From Trichoderma breve (lineage: Eukaryota; Ascomycota; Sordariomycetes; Hypocreales; Hypocreaceae), in the NCBI RefSeq assembly GCF_028502605.1, contig NC_079233.1, positions 1,364,001 to 1,428,000 of the forward strand: a DNA stretch of 64,000 bases, given 5' to 3'. The position numbers and the translations under genes were made by a program. This document shows, one piece after another, positions 40,601-52,600 of the stretch. The first letter of the stretch is position 1, and every line of letters begins with the position of its first letter. Below the pieces are notes generated by a model. It was not told the DNA's origin. It saw nothing but the letters and a program-made list of their open reading frames with translations, and did not search any database.

Positions 40601-43600
40601 CGCCAAGAAGCTATCGTGTCTGCCAATCGACTGAACAGGTATATTCAAGACATTCGCCCAGATTCCCTGTAGATCGTGTTCCATTTTTGTTTCTGGGCTG
40701 GATTTGACCTCGTTCACTACGCTTAATGAATACTGCTCAAGACATTGCACATCTAGTGCAGCAGCAAAGCGAAGCAAAGATTTTCTGTCCAATTTAGAGG
40801 ATGTCACAAGTGGCATCTTCTTACAGGGGATGAAGAAGGCCGGCACCATATAGCCAGGCAGAGAAGAGATTAAAGAACTGCGTAGGGCTCCTAAGCTGCT
40901 TTTCAGCTCATCGGTCAAAGGAAGAACGATATCTTCACTGGTCATGTTGTTGGCCATGCTAGCCGGAATGGTATCACTATTCTGGCATATAAATGCAACC
41001 AGGTTGGCGCCAGCTTCACTCTTGAGCGCCTCGACAGCGACTTGGCCGGTGGTATCCAAACTTTTGCGAATGTGGTGCTCAATTTCTCCCAATTCAATAC
41101 GCAGGCCACGAATTTTAATTTGTCCATCCTTGCGGCTGCAGTACTTTATAGTACCGTCAGAGTTGTAAACGGCCAAGTCTCCGGTTCTATAGAATCGGTT
41201 CCAAAGTTCGCGATTTGGAGTCCATTGTGGGAGGGGGGTGACTGTTGCAGCAGCGGTTTTCTCTGGATCTGCCAGATACTCTCGTAGTAAATTTGGTCCT
41301 TGGATAACAATCTCACCAACAGCTCCCACAGGAGCTAGCTTAGTCGGATCTTCAGGATCGACAATCCAGCAATTGCCGCAGATTGGTCGACCAATGGTTA
41401 GATGCGATAAATCGGTGGATTGCACTTCCTGAATTGCGGCGATAATAGCTGCTTCGGTTGGACCCCAAGCATTAAACAGCCGTACCTTGCCAAACCAAGT
41501 GTTAAAGACCTCTTTGCTCGGAGCTTCACCACCAAGTGCAAGAAACTCTAAGCAAGGCACATCTTGAGGACTAATAACATTGGCAAGTGAGGGAGTTAAG
41601 ATTGCCCATGTGACATTGGTATCTCGGATAAAAGCGGCCAATGTGTTCAATTGCATATCCCACGAAGGGATACAAACACAAGCACCTGAAACGAGTGGAC
41701 ACAATATCTCAAAAACTGACGCGTCGAATACGAAGGAAGAAAATTGAAGCATTCGAACACCATCGTGCATACCAAGCCTCTGGCTCAGCGAAACTTGGCT
41801 GCTGCAAATGGCCCTGTGTTGGATGACCACACCCTTGGGAACTCCCGTCGATCCGGATGTGAAAATTATGTATGAAACATCATCAGGGCTGACCTTCACA
41901 TCGGGTTTGCTAGCATATGTTTCACTACCTCGGAGCTTGGAAATGAATTCCGCGTTCACTTCAACGACTTCTGCAACTAGTCGGCTGCACTTGAGCGAAT
42001 TCGAAGGCGTGCAGAGAGCCAAGGTTGATCTAGTTTGCTTAACAATGCTTTGGTGACGTTCAGTTGGATGCGATGGGTCAATGGGCACCCAAGCAGCACC
42101 AATCTTGTTGATAGCCAAGATCGCGACAATATACCAGGCAGATTTGTCAAAGCAAACCATAACGAGGTCGCCAATTTTCACTTTCAACACATTCATTAGA
42201 TGATGAGCCAGCCTATTGGCATTCTCATCCAGCTCAGAATAAGTGAAATCAGCATCCCAGGAACAAACTGCAGCAGAATCCGGGCTTATTTTTGTTCGTT
42301 CTTCGATAAGTGTATGGATACAGGTATCAACAACATTAGGCGCGTTGGGGTTAGCAGCACGGGCGAAGTCAATATCCCACTGGCTAGTCATCGACAGAGT
42401 GTTCAGAGGTTCTTCGTACTGAGAATTTAACTGCTCAATAATCTGCTCAAATTGATTGCAAAGACCTTGAAGCTGGTGATCAGACAGTATATCTCCATCG
42501 TAGTACAGCGTTAAAATCGCGTGGTTGTCAATCAGATCACATTCTACCGTCAAGGGATAATTGAAAAAGCTTTCCAACCAGGCTTCAATTCTTGTCTCGT
42601 CATTCGAATCAGATGTAAAAAGCTTTCCGTCATGACTTTCCGCATGCTGTCTCTGACTTGACTGAACAACAAACAAGCTTGTGAAGTCGGTAGCGTCTTT
42701 GGCACTAGCACTGAGCTTTGAGATGTTTTGAAGACCGAACTGTTCATAAGCTACCATCTCAGTGGCTTGGGTTTGGAGATTTTGCAGGTACTCAGACACA
42801 CGCTGCGTACGATCAAGGCGGACTCTCACCGGAACTGTGGCGATTGTAGGGCCGGCCATATCAATTAAGTCTTGGACTGGCGCCTGTCGACCTGACATAG
42901 TTGTACCAAAGCAGATATCGTCAGTCTCAGAGTACAGACTTAGGATGAGTGCCCATGCGCCTCGAAGTACTGAAGCCATTGTTATAAAGGAGTTGGTTTG
43001 GCTCGGAACTGCGATTTTTCTCTTCATAATTTGGATTCCTTGAGCTGCCGTCTCTGATTCAGTTACCAGCTTTGGTGGTGGGAATGAAGCCCTTTGGGCA
43101 CCTTCTAGCTCCTCAGTCCAGTAATCCATAGCTGCGTCCTGGTCCAGTTGTGAGACGTATTGGACAAAGTTTGCGAATGGGCGAAGAGTCGGGAGAGAAT
43201 CTTGGGCGTAAGAACGCTGAAGGACGTCCATATTGATCTGCATAGTCCATGCGTCAAAAATTGCGTGATGCGCAACCCAAACAAAGTATGTTGGTCCATT
43301 GGAAGTGCTAATTATCGCATGCCGCGAAAGTCGAGATCCATAGGTCATATCAATGTTCTCAATCTCATCCATGTAAGCGTCGAGATTTTGGGCATCAGTC
43401 TGATCCCAGCACGTATCATCGGACACCACAGCTTGTAGCGGCGCATCTCCGTCCAGCACAATCCTTGTTCTCAAGTTGCTGCAAGACCTGATGGTTTGTT
43501 CCCAAGATTTCTTGAAACGATCGAGGTCAATAGTTTCTACTAGCTTGTATACCCGCTTGGCTATATAAGAACCAGGCCGTGTGGCGGTCAAAGCCATGAG

Positions 43601-46600
43601 ACCTTCCTGCAGCGGTGTACAAGGGTACAAATCTTCAAGATCTTGTTCTCTTGAAAGCTGACATTGTCGGCGAATAGCAGTAGTTAGAGACTCCCCCCGT
43701 GTCTCCTCGATCATACTGAACGGTTGGACATCGGTGGTCAACTCGTGTCCAATAATCATAGAGGCAGCCATCGAGGCTAATTGAGAGTCTCTAAAAATGC
43801 TTGAGATAGGAAGTCGTATATTCTCTTTTGCCGCAAGATTCGAGAGGTAAATTGCAGAAATCGAATCGCCACCAATTTCCAAAAAGCTGTCAAATTTAGA
43901 TATTTCTTCAGCGTTGATGTTCAAGACTCGAGCCCACAGGCTTTGAAGTTTAAACTCCATTTCAGTGGTTGGTGATACTTTATCTTGGCCAGCTATCGAA
44001 AATTCTGACAACATTTCGCGGGGCATGTTTGTCGCAAGTTCACGCAGCGTCCTTCTGTCGATCTTATTTGAGGCTGTATACGGAAGTTCTCGAAGAGGGA
44101 AGATGATACTTGGGATCATATAGCTTGGCAACACGCGTCGCAGTTCAAGAATAAGATCTTGGAAAGCAGAAATGAGTTTTTCATCTTTGATAAAGTTGCC
44201 GTAAGGGTCGGCAATATCCGTGATAGTGTTACACAAGTGGTTCTTGAATGTGATGAAAGCAATTATCATCTTGCCTGCTTCGCGCTCGATGAGGTCCACT
44301 ACAGTGTGCTGCACATTTGCAAGTTTGGCTTTGATGTTATACTCAATCTCGCCGAGTTCTAGACGCTGGCCACGTATCTTGACTTGAGTATCCCGCCGCC
44401 CAAAGAACTCAATTGTTCCATCGGGGTTGAACCTTGCAAGGTCACCACTCTTATAGACTCTAGGCCTACCGCTGGATATAACACTGGGTAACCATTCTAA
44501 GTCATCGATAAAGGACTCCTTTGTCTTTTCTTCGTTGTTGATATAACCACGTGCAATTGCATGACCTTCAATGACTAACTCGCCGATGCATCCAATTGGA
44601 GCGAGGCGATTGTGATTGCCCGGCTCCACGATCCAAAGTGTGTGAGCAAATGGACGTCCAATATTTGTAGGTGAATCATCTCGTGACTTGAAAACATGCC
44701 CGGCAACATCTACACAAGCCTCCGCAGGACCATAGGCATTGATGATCTCTACTCGCCCGTGCCATTTGCTCAAGATATCTCTTGTGGAAGCCTCTCCACC
44801 GAGGCAAAGGGTCTGTAGAGTTGGAAGAGTATCAGGGTCGAGCGTTCGAACAAATGATGGTGTCAACATTGTCCAAGTGGCCCGAGCTTCGGTCATAAAT
44901 CGTGAGGCGTTGCCCACTCTCTCGGTTTCTGTGGGAACACAGACGGTGGCTCCGAGAAAGAGTGAACCGAATATGTCCAAAATGCAAACGTCAAATACGT
45001 AGGCAGCGAATTGGAATACTCGCGTAGATTTGTTCATGCTGAACTTTTCAGGGTGGCGCAACAGTGAAGTACAAATGGCGTCGTGCGGCATGACCAGACC
45101 TTTAGGTTTTCCTGTAGAGCCAGAAGTATAGAGGACGTAGGCCGCATTGTGAGGCTCGGGCTTCTTGTAACTGCTCAATTCACGATAGCTTTTAGTGGTT
45201 TTGGGAGCCTGTGTCAACAGGGAGGAGGAAACCTGGATGGTGTGCTGAGCCATTCCTTCACATGACGGAGCCGTAGATGGTGAAGTGATTATCACTTTGG
45301 CATTGACCTCCTGAATCAAGGCCAATCGTCGTGACTCCGGATGCGAAGGATCAAGTGGCATAAACGCACCACCAGCTTTCAAAATACCGATCATAGCGAT
45401 AACGGCCCATATAGATTTCTCCATGCAAAACGGTACAATTGTTTCCGGCTGGACGTTGTATTGCAAAAGCTGATATGCGACCAGGTCGGAAAGACGCTCC
45501 AGAGCAGCATAACTAAGTGACCCTTCCGAGGAGTACAAAGCTTCATCATTGGGACATGATTTCGCTTGTTTGGAAATAATATCATGCATACAATGTTCTT
45601 CGATCATGACTTCGTGGTCATTCCACTTCATGCTCTGTTGAAAATCCCAAGGCCCAGCTATGGCCACATCACGAAGCAGCTTTTCTCTGCCTAGAGATAC
45701 CAACTGCTGGGTGATGTGGTCAAGCTGATGAGTTAATGCTATGACCTGCGATTCAGAAATGACGTTTGCATCATAGACAAACTCCAGCTCGATGCTATCA
45801 TGGCCCAGGTGGCATTGGAGATTGAGAGGATAGTTGTAATAGTCTTCCATTGACCTCCATGCGAGCCGCTGCTCTGCTCTTGTGGAAACAAGTATTGCCT
45901 CATCCGCATCAAGTCCGCCCGTTATTTCCTTTGGCTGGACGACCATGAGACTGGTAAAGCTGCAGGCGTCTTTGGCATCTGAGCTGAGTTTAGCTATATT
46001 CTGTAGCCCAAATTGCTCGTGCATCACCATTTCAGTTGACTGCCTCTGAACATCACCAAGAAATTCCGACAATAGCTGGTCTGGGTTCAACCGGATCCTG
46101 ATGGGGAGTGTAGCAACAACCAGGCCAAGAACATTCTCTACACCTGCAAGTGGAGCATTTCGGCCAGAAACCGAAGCACCAAAGCAAACATCGTCTATAC
46201 TGCAGTATCGTGCCAAGAGAATCGCCCAAGCAGCGCGAAGATACGTCGCTGTCGTAATGGCCCCGTTGGTTGACTTTGGGACTGTAATTTCCCGTGCGCA
46301 GATACCCATTTTCCTTTCGGAGTTGGTGATGATAAAGTCATCTCTGGGTAAAGGAAACAAAGCGCGCCTTGCCCCAGATAACTGCGTTTTCCAGTACTTC
46401 TCTGAACTAGTCAGGTCAAGTTGAAGCGTGTACTGCACGAAGCTGGAATATGAGCCCAGCGGCGGTACTGCAGTATTAAAGTATATAGAGTGGAACGTCT
46501 TGATCACAAGAGCTAAGGACCACCCATCGAACACTGAGTGATGCGTAATGAAGGCAAAATAGCGATCGCCATTATCATCATTGACGAGTGCGAGACGAGA

Positions 46601-49600
46601 AAGTGGTGACCCATGAGACATGTGGATATTACTCGCAGACCTTAGGAAATCATCCATGTTCTGATTGTCCGTCGATTCCCACTGCACAGGCTCTTTGACA
46701 ATAACTTGGAGTGATACCATACTGCTGAGCTGAACAATTCTTGTGCGCAGATTGCTACAAAGAGCAACTGTATGATCCCAAGAAGCCTTGAGGTGGTCAA
46801 TATCAGCATTTCGCGCAACCTTGAATACCATTTTCGCGACATATGCTCCTGGTTGTTTCGCGGTTAGTGCCATTAACCCTTCTTGTAGCTTGGTACAAGG
46901 AAAAGCATCTTCAACAAGATCCCAGCTAGCCAGACCGCACTGCGTGAGCAGTTCTGCTCTCATAGCTAAGTCTGTCTGATATTGCTTGACTAAGTCGAAA
47001 GGTTCAACACGGGAAATCATGTTAGACTCTCCGTTCGTCTTATCAGCGGCAGCAGCAACTTTCCACAGTCTTGGATCGTCGAAGACGTCTTTGACAGTGA
47101 GTGAGATTCCAGCTTGGCGGGCATCGGCCACAAAATGAATCACAGCGATAGAGTCACCGCCGATTTGCAAGAAACTATCATCTCTTCCGATAGACTCCAG
47201 TGGCATGTTCAGCCTTTTCGCCCAAATGGCTTGCAGCTTACTCTCCGTTGCTGTCTCTGGTGGATTCTTGACAGTGTCAACCAGCGAATAAGTGGACAGG
47301 CTCTCAGAATCAAGCTTTTCGAAATGATGCTTCAAGGTGCGTCTGTCCAACTTGGTCGAAGTAATCGATGGCATATATCTGCATGGGACGAATAATGAGG
47401 GAATCATGTATCTTGGAAGGTTCACAGACAGGTGTCCAATCAAGCCAACAATTTGGCTCTTCAACTGGCTTGTGACTGGGAGGAACATGGCAGCATCTCC
47501 ATCTGCAGCGGTATCAGCTGTAGGTACCATTCTTGTCTCGGTACTGAAGCAAAAGAAGGCAATCAAGCTCGAACCAGCCTCTGTGTCAATTTTATCCACC
47601 ATCAATTGCTGAACCCCGTCAAGACATGCTTTGATCTGGTGCTCCACTTCACCCAACTCAACTCGAAGGCCTCGAATTTTAATTTGAGTGTCTTTTCTTG
47701 TGACAAATGCAATCGTTCCATCTGGGTTATATTTACACAGATCACCAGATTTATAAAATCGATTCCAGTGGTCTAAATTGCTGTTGGGCACCCAACTGGG
47801 CAAAGGCTTGACTGTTGTTGATTCGGTTTTGGCAGGATCTGCTAGATATTCTCTGAGTAACGTTGGTCCTTGGATAACCACCTCACCGACGGTTCCAAAA
47901 GGTGCTAGGCGATGTGGATTCTCTGGATCAACAAGCCAGCAGAAGCCACCAACAGGTCTACCAATCGTCAAAGGAGAGTCATCAAGAGATCCGTATTCGT
48001 GCAGTGTACTAAAAACACAGGTCTCAGCAGGGCCCCATCCGTTGATGAGACGAACCTTGCCAACCCAGGTCTCTAATATATCGCGGCTCACAGCCTCGCC
48101 AGCAAGAAGCAATAGCTCAACGTCAGGTATATCATCCGGGTTTAAAGTGCGAGAGAATGAAGGAGTAGAATACACCCAATTGATCTTCATCGTGCGTATA
48201 TACTCAGCAAGACCATTCATTCTTACTTCTTCAGATGGCACACATATGCAAGCGCCAGCAATCCAGGGGCCGACGGTCTCTCCAATTGACATATCAAAGA
48301 CATATGATGCAAATTGTAGAACTTTGACATCCGACGTCATTCTGAGCCGTTTGGTGGCAGCAGTTTGACTGGTACAAAGAGCCCTGTGCTGCATAACGAA
48401 ACCTTTAGGAGTTCCAGTGCTTCCAGAGGTAAAGAGAACGTAACAAGCATCACTTGGAGATACCGTGCGTGGATTCTTGTTACCTTGTCTTCGCTTTATC
48501 AGCATCTCGTCAAGAGTAGCAGAAACTTCAACGACATTTTCGACTAAATCAGCACAAAGAGTGGTGTTGGTAGGCGAGGCTAACGCAAGCTTTGCCTTTG
48601 TCTGCATTACAACTTTCTTATGGCGCTGGAGAGGGTGAGAGGGGTCGAGAGGAACCCAAGCAGCCCCGGCCTTATTGATCGCCAAGATGGATACGAAGAA
48701 CCAAGCGGATTTTTCGAAACAGACATGAATAAGGTCGCGTGCCTGAACTGCACAATTATCAACAAGGTAGCTCGATAGTCTATCAGCAGCAAGATTCAGC
48801 TGGCTATAGGTCAACGTCAAATCGGATGCATGGACGGCCATCGCGTCCGGTCTCTTCAGAGCGTGGTCTTCAATGATTTGATGTAAGCATGATGAAATAA
48901 TGTCTGGCTCTTCGCTATTGCATCCTAGGGCACGCTGCAGATCCCACGGGCCGGATACTGTGATGGACTTCAAAGGGACATCATCTTGTTCAAGAAGCTG
49001 TTGAGTAACATGTTCAAAATGGTAACATAAAGCCTCCAACTGGCCTTCGGTCAAAACATCATTATAGTAAGTGAACTCAAGTTCGATCGCATCATCTCCA
49101 ACGCGAGTTTGAAGAACTAACGGATAATTGAAATAGTTCCTCATGGCTTCCTCTGATATCGCCTTTTCTTCTATACCTTGTTGAAGGATCGAGTCCGACG
49201 AGGAGTAAGCTGCTGAAGAGAGATGCTGCATTGGTTGGATAACAAGCAAATTAGCAAAATCACAAGCTTCCCTAGCACTTTGCCCAAGCTTAGAGATATT
49301 CTGTAGTCCAAACTGTTCATGAGCAACCATTTTAGACGCATGCGATTGAATATGCTGGAGAAATTCAGAGACTCGCATTTCCCGATCAATCTGAATTCGG
49401 ACAGGTACAGTCGCAATCATGGGTCCTGGAATTTCGTTCAAGCCGGGCACAGGAGCTTGTCGGCCAGACAAGGTCATACCGAAGCATACATCGTCATTGC
49501 CACAATACTGAGCAAGAAGAAGAGCCCAGGTGGCGCGAAGGATGGTTGCCGTGGTTATTGCTGCTTTGGGATTCTGGAACGGTATGGATTTTTTCATCAC

Positions 49601-52600
49601 GCAATCTTGAGATTTCGCAGTTATAGAAGCAGCAGGGAATTGGGATCGTTGTGCACCTTCCAATTCTTTCCTCCAGTATTCACGAGAGTGATCATAATCG
49701 AGTGACCCAACGTACCGAATGAAGTTCGAATATGGTGGCAAAGCCTCTATGCTATAGTTCGTGCTGAGATAGGATCTTTGTAAAGCATCAAGGACGATTT
49801 TCATACTCAGACCATCAAAAACAGCGTGATGAACAATCCAGATGAAATAGGTGTCACCGTTCTCCTGGTGCAACAACGTGTTTCGACTGAGACGATCTCC
49901 ATAACTCATAGGAACGCTTCGAGTCTCGTTCAAATATGTATTCACGTCGGTGTTCGAAACAGGGGCCTCCCATGTAGTATCAGTTGTAACGATAGCCTGC
50001 AATGCTTCGGAGTTAACTAAGGCTATCCTTGACCGTAGACTGCCGCAGAGCCTGATGACCGCGTCCCAAGAGGCCATAAAATGATCAATGTCAACATGCG
50101 GCATCAGCTTGTAAACCTGCCGATGAATGTAAGATCCAGGCTGCTTAAGTCCAAGTGCCATAAATCCCTCTTGAAGCGTTGTGCAAGGGTAAATATCCTC
50201 AATTGTTCCGACATCGAGGTTGCACTGTTTCTGCATCTCGGTTTTGATCTCATCCATGCTGTCTTGCGGAATCAAACTGAATGGCTTAGCATATCCCAAT
50301 TGTTCAGCATCATCGATTGAAGCAACAGCGGCCATTTGTGCCAGCTCGGGATTCTCCATGATGTCTATCGGGGATAGGGAGATACCATGTCGATAAGCAG
50401 TTGTGGCGAGCTCGGTCATCGTAAGAGAATCACCACCAAGGAAGAAAAAGTTATGCCGCCTGCGAATATCTTGGATACGGATCTGAAGCACATTGCGGAG
50501 CACATCTGCCCAAAGAGCCCGCAAGATTAACTCCAACTCAGTCTTTGGTGTTTCCTCAGCTGGGAGGCTCGCAGTCGTCATCAATGTGGCTCTTGTGATG
50601 ATTTGAGTCCGTCTATCTTTTGCCGGAAATGGCACTTCGTTGGTATCCAAGAGACCACTATCATCATGATTGCTGTAATTCCATGGGTATTGAGGCAGTC
50701 CAGATATTGCTTTCCCGGTGAACAATGGATCATACTTCAACGCCACGGAATACTGCCAAAGCCGGCCAATCGCCGATAGGAAGCTCGCCAAACAATCTTT
50801 CTCTCTAAACTGGGATGAGATATAGTTGCAAGGCACAGAGTTGGCAGAGCATATCTGTGAAAGTGGCCCAGAAAGAGTTGAGTGCGGTCCAATTTCCAAG
50901 AATAAGTTGTGCTGAGGGGTAGTCTCAAGAAGAGACAGAACCGCGGAAGAGAAGCGGACAGGCGAGATCAAGTTGTTTACCCAATACTTAGGGCCAAGGT
51001 CTTTGGCAGCATTGAGAATGCTGCTATTAACGCTCGACACGAGAATGGCCTTTCTCGTTCGCTGCTCTGGCAAGGCAATTCTTTCAGCCTCTAATAGCCC
51101 CAGAAGTTCAAAAGAGATTGATTCCATATGGTGTGAGTGAAAAGCTGTACCAACATGCAACTTTCGCGTAGTTACTTGCGGTCTGGACATCTTGATCAAA
51201 GTCATGACCTCCTCCATCACATCGCGGTCGCCAGAGATTGTCGTACTCATGGGGCTGTTTTCACAGGCCACAACGACGCCTTCACGCAAGAACTCTTTCG
51301 TATCTTCAGCGCTCAGACCCGTTACCGCCATGGTTCCATCGAATGTGCTCATCGCGGCGGCATAGCCATAGTAATATGCCGTAACAATCGCGCCTTTCAG
51401 AGTAAGAAAACCTGTGGCGTAGGCTGCAGCAATCTCACCGCTGGAATGACCGACGACAGCCTCTGGCGTAGCCCCAATACGCTCAAACTGATGAAAAAGT
51501 GCAATCTGCAAAGCGGTCGACAGCGTACAAGCTGTTTCCACAGAGTGAATTCGACATAGAGGGTCGGTGGATGATCGCTGGATTTCCTCTTCGATCGTCC
51601 AAGAAGGCGGTGTCTTCAGTTGACGCAAGATGTTGTCCATGTTTTTAATGTCATCTCTGAATCCATCGAGCTGGAAAAGTTCTTTCCCCATGCCTGCCCA
51701 CTGCGCTCCCTGGCCACTGAATACCATCGTGATGGAAGGAGGCTCAGCCGGGCATTTCGCGGGGTTCGCAGTACTCAGGCATTCCCCGTCGACTCCGAGG
51801 AGCGAAAAGGCGCGGTGATTGAATGCTTCTCGGCGTAAGGCACGAGTAAAAGCAACATCAGGGACGAGTTGCGGGTATGCCTTGACGAAATCATGGTGAA
51901 GTTGTATCTGCTGGTTCAGAGAAGTTGCGTTGCTTGCTGAAAAGAGGACAAGTTCTGTGCGAGAGCGATTCTTTTTTGCTGAAGAATCGTTATTTCGATA
52001 CGATTCAAGGATAACGTGGGCTCCAGAGTTTGCAGTTCCAAGATAGCTGATGCTGATTCTCTCAGCTCGACCAGATGGAAATTCGCGTGGCTTTGCAAAC
52101 GCACTGAGCTTCCGATTTTGAGATTGACCTGGGCGATTATGTAAACATTTTGCCTCCCCAAGTACCAGACATTGCTCTTCCAGGCTCTTACCGTTTGCTG
52201 CAGCTGGGATAGAGGGCAGAATTGTTTGATGCTTTATGGAAATCATAGCCTTAATCAAGCTGATAAGGCCCGAAGCACTCTTTGAGTCGCCGATAGCATG
52301 GCAAGAAGAGCAAAGAGAGGCATCACTCTCTCCGAAAACGCGTTCAAGGGCCGAGAGCTCGACTTGGTTTCCAGCAAAACCAGCATCGTAACACTGCATT
52401 TGTTAGTTTATCTCTTCTTCCAGAGCAAAAGCAAATGACTTATTTTGACGAGAAAAAAAACTCACCTCAATAACTGCCGTATCACGCGGATCCAACCCAG
52501 CGGCATCATAGGCCTCGCGGATCATGTCCGCATAGATACTTTCTCCTGAATTCACGGCTTCTTGAAACTCATGGCCGTCGCATGTGTTAGTAGCACAGAT

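Noticed and set aside
4631..50320. Possible epimerase or methyltransferase domains within modules
   Set aside because: Carrier-to-carrier spacing is constant at about 1,090 residues, the size of a plain C-A-T unit, leaving no room for an extra domain.
3474..52161. Dozens of 60-190-codon frames on both strands inside the synthetase
   Set aside because: All lie opposite to or out of frame with a continuous, domain-rich coding sequence, and many recur at the same place in each module, as expected for shadows of repeated domains.
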